The notes: generated by a model not told the origin, from the sequence alone. A stretch of DNA of 64,000 nucleotides from Chaunax sp. Z400 (GCA_037577475.1 CM075194.1:28363326-28427325); one strand, 5' to 3'; numbered from the stretch's first letter, positions 44,252 through 58,609 are shown. Made by a program: numbers and translations.

Positions 44252-45595
44252 CCCGACTGTGTGCCTACATCGTGTTGGTCCTTATTGAATAACAAAATTA
44301 GTTTGGCTTTGTACCTGCAGAATAACACAACCATTACTAATACATATGCAGAATAATTGCACTTGTTGTGATAAAGTGAGAGGCATATGTTCCAGACACT
44401 AACATCAATTATTCTTAAATTAAAAGAAAACAATAAATTGAAATTTATTCACAAAATTGAACATGAAACTTTACTTCTTTCAACTCAGAAATGAATCACG
44501 TGAAAGATAACATTAGCATTGAACATATGAACCTATACTGTTTATAAAAAATCAGTTGTCCTCCTTGGCCGTCTTGAGGCTGTGGCCCTGCTGCTCTTGG
44601 TGACACCATCTGAAGTGGGAAATAAAACAATTGAAAACTAAAAAAAAAAACAATGCATTTCCAACAAAGGAAGCTTCCCAGGGCACCAAAAGTCTTTTGA
44701 GGAATTTAGGAAGTAAACCAGCATTCTGACTCAAGGAACCTGAGATGAATTAGAGTTCTTAGAGGATGGTTCCATAGAATAACATTATAGTGATTGGCTC
44801 TGGTGCCTCATCCTTTTGCTAAAAGACATCAGATGTCAACGCAGTCACGTAATTATCACAAATGACAGGGAGCAAGGTCATAGTTCAAGCAAATAATTAC
44901 ATTATTATTACAGCCTTCTTCCTTATTAAAGTTTGAGAAAACAGTTGAATAAATAGGCTTCTGTTTGTGTTGGGTAAAAATAATATTTATTTTTTAATAA
45001 AACATACAGTTTTGGAATATTTTAAGAAAAAATACAAAGGACAAACACCATAGGAGCCACTCAGGAACATTCAAGCTCCTTACTAGAAAATGTATCACCA
45101 AAGGGATAGTATGTGTCCATCCATCCAAGTCCAAACTTTTCTTCCTCATCTTTACATGCTGTGTTTTTTGCTCACTTTAATTGTTGATACAAGGATCCAT
45201 TACTGCTTTTTGAATGTATTAGTGAAAACATTGCATTTTCCTTGCAAGGCAGAAACACCTGAACGCATCTCACCTCGTCTTGCAACTTTAAATATGACAA
45301 TCCTCAATAATATGCATTTGTTAGGCCCATTTATTTGCTCTACAATATAGAGTGAAGCTTGTTAAACGTGACGATATTAAATGATGAAGTTACATGATTC
45401 TTAAGTTTGACTTTTTAATACAATTAGTCAAGTCTCCTTCAGTCATGTTGCGGGGGAGACAAGATTTGTTTGCAAGACTTTAACTCAGCATCAAAAATCT
45501 AAATGAAATCTTTAACACTTTAAATGTGTGTAACTTGAGAATAATGTCCAAGGAATGGTTGTAAAAGGAGCTAAACACATACAGACATACGTATA

Positions 45596-46773
45596 GTGAT
45601 ACGGCGCACAGTTAGAGGAGTTGTGCGGGATCGACTGCTTTTTGACGGTCTTGATTTTGTACTTGTGAATGATTTGGCTTTAAAAAACGTGTTTCCCGAT
45701 TCCACAGAATGAAAAGTAACAGAAAATCCTACTGTTGCCGCTCCTGCTGCCCCGACTCGTCCTGTCCTCCTGCGTGCGCCATTACGCTGCCAAGTGTTCC
45801 AAATGAGTTCATGTGACGCAACAGAGATCCCGTTTTTGCAGAGTGGCTCATAGTTTAGGTAAAATGTGTTGTTCGGTTTTTCCCTGTTGCTGTGAACACA
45901 TCTCAGACCCTCGTGGAGAAAAACGTCTCACTGCTCAGATAATTAGCTTTTCTGCGTTTGAAGTGTTGCTCAATGTTCAAAAAATATCAAACAATCATGC
46001 AAGATGTTCTCAGTCTGACAAAAAGACATAAAATTGGTCTACTTGTATTTGCTATTTAGTTTTTTTTGTTCTCCTGATGCTGACACTTTGTTCTGTTGTT
46101 TCAGAGTTACACCTGGAGGCTGCTGATTGGACAGGAGACTGATGGCGCCTCATTAACACAGCTGTGGATCCCATCAGTGACTCCTCCTCTTCCTGTCTGC
46201 CTCATCACTTTGTGCTAATTGGTGATTAGATGATTGTTGTAGTGAAGTTTCTTTTGTATATATTGTAAATATTCTGTATTGCTGTAACAGGAAGGAAACC
46301 CTTTTTGATTTTCTCTTTTTTATGTTTGGAAGTGAAGTTTCATGTATTTTCTGTCCTTCACTTTGTTAAATGAAGTTGCTGTAAACATTTGAAATTTGTA
46401 TCTTTGTAAAGAAATGTAAATAAATCCTGTTTGGACTTGATTGTTGTAACACTGGTCATCCTTGGAGTTTGGAAAGAGGAGTCACATTTTTATGCTATGG
46501 TCAGGTTTCCTCTAGACGGGACAGAACAATTGTTCCTGTTCTACTTCTGACATTTCAAACTTCAGAGGACAAAACGCAGAGACTCATCTGAACATCAGGA
46601 TTTGAACCATCAACCTCAGACTCTGGAAGCTCAGCTGTGTCAAACAGAAGCTACATTTTGAAAGAACGAGACAGCTGGGATTCGAACCTGCTTTCCAGGA
46701 TTGCGGGTCAGGATCCCATCTCCCTGAGCTAAAACTTTTTTTTTGCGCAAATGTTATATTTATCATCGTCAAT
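45596..46773 (+). repeat. 1180-bp cassette, unit 2 copy 2
   Basis: Equivalent of 13522-14701. It is followed by the palindrome at 46775-46811. Confidence 0.9.
45709..45816 (+). CDS. Small Cys-rich ORF (unit 2, cassette copy 2)
   Basis: Same residues as 13635-13742, with Asn at position 4. Confidence 0.25.
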   Translation: MKSNRKSYCCRSCCPDSSCPPACAITLPSVPNEFM

Positions 46774-46774
46774 G

Positions 46775-46811
46775 CATTTGCTTTAGTCAATCAGATTGAC
46801 TAAAGCAAATG
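46775..46811. repeat. 18-bp-arm palindrome (unit 2)
   Basis: Exact repeat of the palindrome at 14703-14739. Confidence 0.9.
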
Positions 46812-47709
46812 TGTAATTAATGACTTGGGGCAAGAGCTTCCGAAGTTGATAACATGGCATTTTAAAGATCAATAAATGACATTCAGCCTGTGTAACATTG
46901 TCTTGTAACTGTCTGCTGTGTTTCAACCCTTGTCCTTTTAAGGCTCCGCATGCTTTGTGTGCACAATGCTCTGTTCTCAGAGTCTAATCCAAGAGTACCC
47001 AATACTTAGAATCTCTCTCAAGCAAAAAACGTGGAAACGTGGCAATGAGAGGGGGCAGGACTCACAGCAAAGGGTCCTAGTCTGCTGCCAAAGACTCAGC
47101 CTTGATACATGGGGCCCAGGCTCCATCTGGTCAAGAGATTTCACTCACAATTATGAAGAATACTAACTATTGCTCTCATAAAACACTTTTACCCCTCAAC
47201 ACCAGTCATGTCAACATATTTTTAATACAGAACTATTAATAAAACTACTAAATAAAATATTTTGTCTGTAAATGTATGTAATTCAACATGGCACAGTACA
47301 CAGATGTTTTAATTATGAAAATCATAGCACCGTCACAGAGAGCCATAATTCTGAAACAAAAGTGCAAAATAATAATTCAATACTTCAACATTTTCCCCCC
47401 TCATCCTCTTCCTCCCTGCATCTCCCCCCCACTTTTCCCCTCCCTCTCATGTTGGACTCTTGAGTGGTAACATGAGCAAAACGCTGACTCAAGCACAAGC
47501 AGCTCGCACTTACCCGAATGAACTTTGATTGAAATCATAGCACCGTCACAGAGAGCCATAATTCTGAAACAAAAGTGAAAAATAATAATTCAATACTTGA
47601 ACATTTTTCCTCCCTCACCCTCAGGATTTCAAACACAGGGGAGACGTTTAAAGCAAATAAATCTTGAATGAAACAGTCAGTCTTTGGTAATGACAAACAA
47701 AGCTGATTC

Positions 47710-48515
47710 TGCCTCTGCAGCCTGCCCTGGAGCCCTCACCTCCAGCCACTCCATACCGGCTAGCCACACACCTAAGCCCCAGTCGGAGCCTCCACCTCCA
47801 TTCCTCTTTTTTTCCTCTTTCTTCTTTCACTTCTTCCGTCCCTCTGCAGCCTGCCCTGGAGCCGGCTGACCTCCATCCACTCAGTACAGGCTAGCCCGCA
47901 CTCAAGCCCCAGTCAGTCACAGCCCCAGTCGGGGCCTCCACCTCCGTCCCTCTGCAGCCTGCCCTGGAGCCGGCTGACCTCCATCCACTCAGTACAGGCT
48001 AGCCCGCACTCAAGCCCCAGTCAGTTACAGCCCCAGTCGGAGCCTCCACCTCCGTCCCTCTGCAGCCTGCCCTGGAGCCCTCACCCCCAGCCACTCCATA
48101 CCGGCTAGCCCGCACTCAAGCCCCAGTCAGTCACAGCCCCAGTCGGAGCCTCCACCTCCATTCCTCTGCGGCCTGCCCTGGAGCCGGCTCACCTCCAGCC
48201 ACTCCATACCGGCTAGCCACACACCTAAGCCCCAGTCGGAGCCTCCACCTCCATTCCTCTTTTTTTCCTCTTTCTCTTTCACTTCTTCCGTCCCTCTGCA
48301 GCCTGCCCTGGAGCCGGCTGACCTCCATCCGCTCAGTACAGGCTAGCCCGCACTCAAGCCCCAGTCAGTCACAGCCCCAGTCGGAGCCTCCACCTCCGTC
48401 CCTCTGCAGCCTGCCCTGGAGCCGGCTGACCTCCATCCACTCAGTACAGGCTAGCCCGCACTCAAGCCCCAGTCAGTCACAGCCCCAGTCGGAGCCTCCA
48501 CCTCCGTCCCTCTGA
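47710..48515. repeat. GC-rich 107-bp satellite, seven copies (unit 2)
   Basis: One monomer fewer than unit 1. It is followed by the same YY1/ETS promoter-like segment (about 48700-48795). Confidence 0.9.
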
Positions 48516-49539
48516 ACGTAAACCAAATGATGAAGATCAACATATTTAACGTACTCGCTCGTTTTTACGTCCTTTTTTTCTCAACTCGACATCAAGTTGC
48601 TGTCAATCTTCAGTGGAACGAATCTAGTTGTCCCAAAAGTTGTTTAAACACGGAATCTATCTGTTTTTCACCATTCAAAACTTCTTTTTTTTGCAGGACT
48701 CGACTTTTCGACCCTACTCGGTAGCCATCTTGGCGCCTCTCCCGGATGTTTACGTTCTTACCTTAAGGCAGCCCGGAAGTAAAAACTGCTCCGTTGGCAA
48801 AGGTTCCACCTGGAAGCTGCTCTGCTCCTCGGTCCCTTTCTTTTGTATACATTAAGCAAAAAAGTTATACAACTATTACAGTCAATATAATATAAATTAT
48901 ATTATGATGAAGAATATTTAAAAAAAATATAGATAGCAATTGCAATTTCCAGCTGTCAACTATATTGAATTTTAATTCAATATAAAACTTCTGCATTAGC
49001 CATAAAATATACACATCTTACACATTAACATTTTAACATGTAAACCATTCCCTTTTTTAAGTTAAGGTGAAGCAATGCTTATTTTTGTAAACACAAACTC
49101 ATTTTGTAACTTCAGTCAACACAGTAATCCTGACAAACACTATAAGCAGTAACACCTAAATCCTGCATTTCTCTTGTCTCATCAGAATATTGCTCAAGGT
49201 TAGCTAAGGTTCTTCTTCTGTTGTTTTATGGCAGTTGGCGAGCAACGTTTGGTGTGCATTACCGCCACCTTCTGATCTGGAGTCTGGATCGATACTACCT
49301 ATACTACATTTTCCTATATGGTCCGGTTTTTCTTACGAATGAGAACAGTGCCCTATAAAAAAAAAAAAAGAGGATTTTTAGCAAGTAAAACCAAACAAAC
49401 AAAAAATACTTCAAATACTGATTGATCAGCAATATCAATGATGTTCTCTCAGTTTTCTCCTCAATACTGTGAATACAATAAATACAAGTTCCAAACATGA
49501 AGTCATAGAGTTGTAGGTATACCTACCTATAGTAGGTAT

Positions 49540-51122
49540 CTGACCTTGTTCAACAGAGCTGAGGTATAGCTCAGTATGATAAGCTACAGCCACTTGTTGA
49601 TCTGAGTTTATAGGATCAAATCCCAGTTCCAGCATTTCATTTAGATGTTTTCTCCACAGCAGTGTGAATAATAAGTAGAACTTGTGACCACATTCAGCAG
49701 AGCTGAGGTATAGCTCAGCATGATAAGCTGCAGACACTTGGTGATCTAAGTTTATGGGATCACATCCCACTTGAAGCATTTCATTTAGATGTTTTCTCCA
49801 CAGTAGTGTGTATAATAAGTAGAACTTGTGACCACATTCAGCAGAGCTAAGGTATAGCTCAGCACGATCAGCTGCAGCCTGATCAGCAGCAGCCCAGTAA
49901 TGATCTGAGATTGTGGGTTTGAATCCCATTTCCAAAATTTAGATGTTTTCTCCACTGCAGTGTAATAATAAATAGAACTTGTAACCATGTCAAATACAAC
50001 TGGATGTATAGCTCAGTATGATAAGCTGCAGACCAGTAATGATCTGAGCTGAGATTATGGAAGTGTGACCTGCGATTCCTGACCTGGGATTGTGGACCTG
50101 CAGAAGCAGAAAGACCCACCCAAAAACGTGTCAAACGTGTCAAGCGTGTCAAGTGTGTCATCAAAGAAAACATCTAAATGAAATGCTTGAACTGGGATTT
50201 GATCCCATAAACTCAGATCACCAAGTGTCTGCAGCTTATCTTACAGAGCTATAGCTCAGCTCTCCTGAATGTGGTCAGAAGTTCTACTTATTATTCACAC
50301 TGCTGAGGAGAAAACATCTAAATGAAATGCTTGAACTGGGATTTGATCCCATAAACTCAGATCACCAAGTGTCTGCAGCTTATCTTACAGAGCTATAGCT
50401 CAGCTCTCCTGAATGTGGTCAGAAGTTCTACTTATTATTCACACTGCTGAGGAGAAAACATCTAAATGAAATGCTTGAACTGGGATTTGATCCCATAAAC
50501 TCAGATCACCAAGTGTCTGCAGCTTATCTTACAGAGCTATAGCTCAGCTCTCCTGAATGTGGTCAGAAGTTCTACTTATTATTCACACTGCTGAGGAGAA
50601 AACATCTAAATGAAATGCTTGAACTGGGATTTGATCCCATAAACTCAGATCATCAAGTGTCTGCAGCTTATCTTACAGAGCTATAGCCCAGCTCTCCTGA
50701 ATGTGGTCAGAAGTTCTACTTATTATTCACACTGCTGAGGAGAAAACATCTAAATGAAATGCTTGAACTGGGATTTGATCCCATAAACTCAGATCACCAA
50801 GTGTCTGCAGCTTATCTTACAGAGCTATAGCTCAGCTCTCCTGAATGTGGTCAGAAGTTCTACTTATTATTCACACTGCTGAGGAGAAAACATCTAAATG
50901 AAATGCTTGAACTGGGATTTGATCCCATAAACTCAGATCACCAAGTGTCTGCAGCTTATCTTACAGAGCTATAGCTCAGCTCTCCTGAATGTGGTCAGAA
51001 GTTCTACTTATTATTCACACTGCTGAGGCGAAAACATCTAAATGCTTGAACTGGGATTAGATCTCATAAACTCAGATCACAAAGTGTCTGCAGCTTATCG
51101 TACTGAGCTATACCTCAGCTGT
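49540..51122. repeat. Opposed tRNA-derived arrays (unit 2)
   Basis: A forward block of four monomers (49540-50060) and an inverted block of seven (50165-51122). The spacer near 50120-50160 differs from unit 1, with reiterated GTGTCAA words. This suggests recent rearrangement at the point of symmetry. Confidence 0.85.
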
Positions 51123-51301
51123 ACTGAACATGAAAACACTGATACACCATTCAAATAAAAATCCTGAACAATTCATTGACACTAAAAACAGACAGTCCAT
51201 TTTGATAAACAGTGGCACAAAAATATAAAGACAGAAAAGTAAGGCAAGTTCTTTACAAAAAACTGATCCATAGATCAATAACAGACAAATTAAAAAGGCA
51301 C

Positions 51302-51336
<35 letters not shown>

Positions 51337-52297
51337 CTGAGGTAAACTGCATTTATGTTTGTGTGGACTGAAGACAATATGATGTCTGTATGGCTTCAAG
51401 GAGAACTCCCTTGTGATGATTCAATATTTTAAAGCAAATAAATCTTGAATGAAACTTTGGTAATGACAAACAAAGCTGATTCAAATGTCAGGCCTGCAGA
51501 GGGAAGAAACAAAGTCTGGACAAAGCTCTGCTATAGTGAGGTTCACTAGGGATTTCACACCTGGGATTTTGGAATTTGGACCCGGGATTTCGGACCCGCA
51601 ACCGCGGACCGGCCCGCATGGGTCGGAAGTTCTATTTATTATTACACTGCTGTTGAGAAAACATCTAAATTTTGGAACTGGGATTCCATCCCACGATCTC
51701 AGATAATTACTGGGCTGCTGCTTATCAGGATGCAGTTTATCATACTGAGCTATACATCTAGCTGTGTTCAACATGGTCGGAAGTTCTATTTATTATTACA
51801 CTGCTGTTGAGAAAACATCTAATTATGGGGACTGTGATTTGATCCAATAAACTCAGATCACTAAGTGTCTGCAGTTTATCATTCTGAGCTATACATAGAG
51901 CTTAACAACTTCCTGTTTGGAGTTGATGAACTCATTGTCATTTTAGTGCTTCATATTCAAAAAACAACCTTATGTAACATAGGAACAAATAATAATAGTA
52001 GAGAATAAGTATAAAACAAATACTAATAATCAAGTAAAACTACCACAAGTATTTCAGTAAATGTACTTTCCACCATCTAAATAATAACAGCAAGTATTGT
52101 TTGATTTTTAAAAAAAGATTTATTACTGATACGCCATTCAAATAAAATCCTGAACAATTCATTCACACTAAAAACAGACAGTCCATTTTGATAAACACTG
52201 ACAAACAGTGGCACAAAAATATAAAGACAGAAAAGTAAGGCAAGTTCTTTACAAACAACTGATCCATAGATCAATAACCGACAAATTAAAAAGGCAC

Positions 52298-52358
<61 letters not shown>

Positions 52359-52570
52359 CTGAGGTAAACTGCATTTATGTTTGTGTGGACTGAAGACAAT
52401 ATGATGTCCGTATGGCTTCAAGGAGAACTCCCTTGTGATGATTCAATATTTTAAAGCAAATAAATCTTGAATGAAACAGTCAGTCTTCATTAGGGATTTC
52501 GCACCTGGGACTTTGGACCCGGGATTTCGGAATTTGGACCCGGGATTTCGGACCCGCAACCGCGGACCGG
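51123..52570. repeat. Local direct duplication with (TA)n tracts (unit 2)
   Basis: Equivalent of 19016-20570. The TA runs differ in length, and about 100 bp are missing near 52486 between CAGTCTT and CATTAGGG. Confidence 0.8.
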
Positions 52571-53174
52571 CTCCCTCAAAAACCAAAAACGCAAAAAGTG
52601 GATAATATGTCATCAGAAATCATGGCTATATGAAGTGATTTTAGCTCTTTAACTCCAAATGGAGGAAGAACTGATCTATTTTGGGCCACTGAAAAGAAAA
52701 AGAGATGCAGTCTCAGACCTGCAACATCAGACACGTTGTTCCCGACCTGTGATTTCAGACCCAGGACTATTACAACCTTCTCATTCTGGCGAAGCCTATA
52801 TCATATCACCATACATAGCTTTGTAACTATGTGCGCAATTTTTATTTTGACTTCCTCATGTTTAAGAAGAGAGTTGTTCAATTTCCAATAATTAGCTTAA
52901 TTACCTTAATTACCTACTCTTCCTGCTTGTACCTGAGCTGCAGTACGGCGGGTAGGCTTACACTCTATAAACGTAGCTGCAACTTCAGGTCACTTTGCAC
53001 TATAAAGCTAGAACAGCTATAGCAACTGAAAATGGAAATGTTTGGAAAAATTAATTTGACTTTATTACTCTAAAAATAATGAATTAAATTAAATGAATTA
53101 TAAAGAATATTGTCAGAACTCTAGTTTTACATTTTAATATGGCTTTATTCTTTTTTTTTTTGTCTATATAATTA

Positions 53175-53860
53175 TTGTGGTGGATGGGTTTGAGAGCCCG
53201 AATTGTCCTAGGAAGCTGTGTTGTCCGTGGGCAATTTGCCCCTGATAGGGTCTCCCATGGCATATTGGTCCTAGGTGACAGGCCAGACTAAAAGCGGTCC
53301 GGTGCGATGTAGATGGGTCGGCAGACAAGCGCGGAGGCCCTGCCGCACCGATCCCCCGCTGCCAAAACTGGCTTTGGGAACATGGAATATCACCACTCTG
53401 GCGGGGAAAGAACCCGAGCTGGTGCATGAGGTTGAGAGATACCGGCTAGACTAGCCGCTGGATATAGTCGGGCTCATCTCAACACATGGCACGGGTTCTG
53501 GAGCCAAGCTCCCCGAGAGGGGTTGTACTCTATTCCAAGCTTGAGTTGCACATGGTGAGAGGCGTCGAGCAGGTGTGGATCTACTCGTAGGCCCCCGGCT
53601 CGGTGCCTGTACGTTGAGGTTTCCCCCAGCCTTCTTGGAGTCCTTGGATGGGGTGTTGCAGGGTGCCCCTACTGGGGACTCCGTAGTTCTTCTGGGGGAC
53701 TTCAACGCTCACGTGGGACTTTATAGTTGTGTCATCAGACCTACGACCATATGTTCTGGACACTCGGGTGAAGAAAGGTTCTGAGCTGACCACCACTCCT
53801 TTCCTATCTCTCCAGGGTTGGCCATCGGTTCTTCAGCAGGCTATACCACTGTCACCTTGT
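53175..53860 (+). mobile_element. LINE endonuclease-region fragment (unit 2)
   Basis: Near-identical to 21165-21850, with the same internal stops and deletions. Confidence 0.75.
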
Positions 53861-54192
53861 AGGTATCCTCTGCGAACGTCATCAGCCACTGCAACACATA
53901 CACAGGAGAACTATAAGAAATACACTTCCTCATGACCTTAAAGCCACAGAAGGGATCCAAATCAAATGCTGATGATTTGAAAGTCAGCTTTTTAACTGAC
54001 TGTCAAAGTGTCAACAGTAATCTGAAGTAAATCCATATATGTGGTGGACAGAACCTGTGACAGTGTCCTGAACCATCTTGTCAACCTTTCATCGTTTTCA
54101 GAGATTAGTTATGATGATAGCTCAGATGTGTCAGAGGGAAAGCAATGAGATTAGAGACAATACTTTAAATTACAGCAAAATAAATGGCCTAC

Positions 54193-57100
54193 CTTCGTTA
54201 CAGCATGTTGATCAATGTTTGGGCTGACACATGCAATCAGCCCAACATTTCCTTCTCCATCAAAGTGGCTGCCGAACAGCTTCATTAGGGTTGTTTCACT
54301 TGATGGAAAAGTCTGGAAGAAAATAAAGACTGTGAAATCGTGCCTACTGGAATATTAGCAATGATGAAAAGAATATTTACAATATTAATATACACACAAA
54401 TAAAACAGCTAAATATGATGAACAGATTGTAAAATACCAACCGTCTTGTTTCCGGTCCTCTGGCTCTTACGCATGGCTGTAATATATTTCAACAGTTCCT
54501 CCTGGTCCGTGTTCATACACTCTGTAAATGAGACATCAGTAGAGACGATTGGCTTCTGAACAAACTGACAGTTGATCACAGAAATGGTTTACTTAAGAGA
54601 GAAAGTAACCCACTGACCTGTTAAGGTGGCCTCAGTACCGTCCAGGTCAACCATACAGAGCTGGCTGACATTCACCTTATTATCGCGCTGCAAAAATAAA
54701 ATATCACACTGTTAGTATCACTCAAAAGCCACAGGAATCCTTTGTGAAATTCAAGAACCTTCATTCTTTGAATAAACATTTCACCATAAAGAATGAACAA
54801 TGTCTCTTAATATGTAACACTAGAGGTGAACGTCACCTGTGGAAGGAGATTCCCATCAGCGTCTATAGGTGCAGAGACCAGCTTCAGAGTGACCACAGCG
54901 TGGGACTGTTTGAATTTTGGTTCACGCGTATGGGCGTCTGTCCTTTCCTTTTGTCCTGGAGACAGAGAAGAGCATCATCAAAAAAAAACTAAGAATAAAA
55001 ATACATTTTAAAATGTTTCAAACTTTGCAAAACTAGATTCAGTCTGCATAAAGGGGAACACAATGACAAAATATAATACTGTTGTATTCAGAACAACATA
55101 GTTATTATGACCACTCACCTATCTTAAACACCTGAATAGCATCCTCTGCAGAAAAGACTTGTGTTTGTGCGCCCTTGTGCTTACGCTGATCTTCAAGGAG
55201 ACTCAGAGTTTTCCTGAAACTAGTTTATGAAAAGACAATGTGTGGCTTTAGTAAGACAAGCAGTCAAAGCTCTGATGAAAAATGTTGGATTTCAACAAAT
55301 CCAAACACACTGAGGGTACCAGTACCACAGATAACCTGGATTCAAACAGGCATTGTGATTCAGAATGCACACACTGACTCTGAATCCTGTCTCTTACTTT
55401 TTATCATTTGGAGGCAGGAGATCGTAGATATATTCACCGTAGATCTCAAAGTACCTCAGGAACACACTGTAACAGTATTGTTGTTCTGGCTCCGGGTCAG
55501 CCTTGTTCCTAAGAAACCAAAAGAAAGGCGACATTATGAACAGCAGGCCATGAACTATAAATTCACCTCATCTTAATGAACTATTATCACCATAAATAGT
55601 TAAGAAAGTCAAACATTTCTGTACTGACCGTTGATTGTTGGGCTTCTGCCTCTTCAAAAGAAGGTCCTTCCCCTTCTTGAACAACAGCCCAGGTGTGCCG
55701 TCTGGGTTGAACGCCTGATGAAGATTGAAAACATTTGAAGTAAATGCCCCCCCCCCCCCCCCCCCCCCCCCCCAACTCCAAAAGTGCACAGTATTTGTAA
55801 GAGATCAAATAGACAAAATGTTAATGAAGGTTTTACCGATTTTCGAGTCAGAAGTGAGTCGATGCTGTTGAACAACATGTCGAGTGCTCGTGGGAGGATT
55901 CCGGGTTCACTGGGTGACCCGATCAAGGTGTAGGTCTTACCACTGTCTGTCGCACCACATGCAAACAGCAGGCCTATAAACACAGACAATCACAACCACT
56001 TTATATCCACTTTTCACAGAGACACTTAAGTAATGTATTATATGCTGCTAAAATAAAACATACTTATGATTATAAAACTATATATATTATACTAACTAAA
56101 ATTATGAATACACATGTACATATACAGATAAATGGGGCTGAACTTGAAAGAGTTAATGAAAATACATTTCTTGGGGTAACTATAGGTGATAGAATCAGCT
56201 GGAAATCACACATTAAACATGTACAAACTAAACTGTCAAGAAGCATTTCAGTAATAAACAAAGCAAAGCAGGTTCTAGATCAGAAGTCAGTCCACATTCT
56301 ATACTGTTCACTAGTTTTACCATATTTAAATTACTGTGCAGGGATTTGGGGCAACAACTACAAAAGTTCATTACATTCACTATCAATACTCCAAAAAAGA
56401 GCAATACGGGTCATTCACAATGCTGGTTATCTGGAACACACCACTGCATTATTCTACAGTCCAAATTATTACAATTTACAGATATTGTGGAATATCAAAC
56501 AGCACAAATATTGTTCAAGGCTAAAAACAACCTACTACCAAGAAACATTCAAAAACTGTTCAGTGATCGAGAGGGGGGGTTATAATTTAAGGGGAAAATT
56601 CAATTTCAAAATTTACAGTATTCGTACAACCAGGAAAAGTTTTTGTGTATCAATCTGTGGAGTGAAACAATGGAACAGTTTTAGTGTGGAGTTAAAGCAA
56701 TGTCCAAATATCAACCACTTTAAAATAAGGTATAAAGACATGATTTTCACCAGGTACAGGGATGAATGCAGGGTTTGAAAATCACCAGGTGTTTACAGGG
56801 GTGTTTATTTATTTGGTTACTTAATATTTATTCTTTCTTAGTGTATCTTCCTCTTTTTATATAAATGATAATGTAAAGTTGTAAGATATTTGAGTTGGTG
56901 TAAATATGTGTTGTAGGTGCATTTATGTGTGTATGTATAATATATGTATAGAATAATAAGGTATAATCACCATAGTGTATATTATTCATTATATTTTATA
57001 TGATATTAAATATTATATATATACTGGATATTATATTACATACATGTATTGTTTAATAGTATATATAATATAGTATAATAAAATATAATATAGTATAATA

Positions 57101-57809
57101 TAATAATATAGTATAGTAATACAATCAATGAGTTATGGAGAAGGGGTGGGATTGAAATAGTTTGGACTTCTTCTCACTCCTTTTCGAATATGTAAACAAG
57201 TCAAGTGTTTTACATTTCTTGCTTTATGCTTTTCACTGTCTGTAAATATTATGTCCACTATCTTTACGTATTCGAAATAAACATCTCAATCAATCAATCA
57301 AAAAACCTTTGGCTTGTGGCTGAAGCAGAAGCTCTGGGCTTTTCCTGCTCTAAACTATCCTTATTATATCTGCCTGTAAAAATCAGTCAACCTCTAGATT
57401 AACGTTATCAAAACCTATCATCACCTGATCAACTAATATGCTTCCAACACTAGAGAGAATAAAATGTACATTTTATGGCTCAGAAAACTCACCATTCTTC
57501 CGATGAATGAGGTCCTGAACCAGCGGTTTGGCCACGTCCTCAAACACGTCCTCCTGACTGGCACCACTGCCAAATACCCCGGAGAATGTGTAGTACTGCA
57601 TCCATAGAGAACACAAAGTAAAACACAATCAAACAAAGACGCCATGAACAGAAATCACTGACAGCCTGTATAGAATTTACACCAACCTTTTCGCGCTGCT
57701 CATTTCCGGTAACGCCAGGGGCATTCCGGTCAGCCATCAGAACTGTAGAGGTGTCGCAAAACTCCACAGATTCAAGTTGTTCCAAAACCGGACGAATACG
57801 ACAAAATAC
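54193..57809 (-). CDS. kif23-like: Kinesin-6 (KIF23-like) motor domain gene, partial (unit 2)
   Basis: The same ten exons as in unit 1: 57809-57687, 57595-57493, 55973-55837, 55714-55629, 55508-55398, 55213-55119, 54955-54837, 54687-54618, 54521-54442, 54312-54193. I see no residue changes in the exons checked, and the same degraded switch I and missing helix. The 5' and 3' ends are missing in the same way, so the truncation predates unit duplication. Confidence 0.8.
55747..55773. repeat. Poly-C run, expanded (unit 2)
   Basis: 27 C compared with 11 in unit 1, in the intron just upstream of kinesin exon 4. Confidence 0.95.
56086..57303 (+). mobile_element. 5'-truncated LINE in kinesin intron (unit 2)
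   Basis: Same insertion as 24060-25275, with an identical 224-residue RT C-terminal ORF (56104-56778) and the same ATCA tail. Confidence 0.8.
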
Positions 57810-57847
57810 CTATAATACAGATGAAAGATGATGAGATACAGATCATT

Positions 57848-58609
57848 GTGTCTTTGTGTGTTTGTGTTTGTGTGTTTGTGTGTTTGTGTGTTTGTGTTTG
57901 TGTGTTTTCGTGTGTGTTTTTTACTCCAGCTGTGTGTGTGTGTGCGTGTGTGTTTTTTACTCCAGCTGTGTGTGTGTGCATGTGTGTGTTTTTTACTCCA
58001 GCTGTGTGTGTGTGCGTGTGTGTTTTTTACTCCAGCTGTGTGTGCGTGTGTGTTTTTTACTCCAGCTGTGTGTGCATGTGTGTGTTTTTTACTCCAGCTG
58101 TGTGTGCGTGTGTGTGTTTTTTACTCCAGCTGTGTGTGTGTGCGTGTGTGTTTTTTACTCCAGCTGTGTGTGCGTGTGTGTTTTTTACTCCAGCTGTGTG
58201 TGCATGTGTGTGTTTTTTACTCCAGCTGTGTGTGTGTGCGTGTGTGTTTTTTACTCCAGCTGTGTGTGCGTGCATGTGTGTGTTTTTTACTCCAGCTGTG
58301 TGTGTGTGCGTGTGTGTTTTTTACTCCAGCTGTGTGTGCGTGTGTGTGTGTTTTTTACTCCAGCTGTGTGTGCGTGTGTGTGTGTGTTTTTTACTCCAGC
58401 TGTGTGTGCGTGCATGTGTGTTTTTTACTCCAGCTGTGTGTGCATGTGTGTGTTTTTTACTCCAGCTGTGTGTGCTTGTGTGTGTGTGTTTTTTACTCCA
58501 GCTGTGTGTGCGTGCATGTGTGTTTTTTACTCCAGCTGTGTGTGCGTGCATGTGTGTTTTTTACTCCAGCTGTGTGTGCGTGCATGTGTGTTTTTTACTC
58601 CAGCTGTTT
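57848..58609. repeat. GT-rich VNTR, short allele, about 20 units (unit 2)
   Basis: Same core as 25819-30251 but with about 20 units. GTGCATGTGTG variants occur here and only in the last part of the unit 1 array, so this copy resembles the distal end of the long array. Confidence 0.97.
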
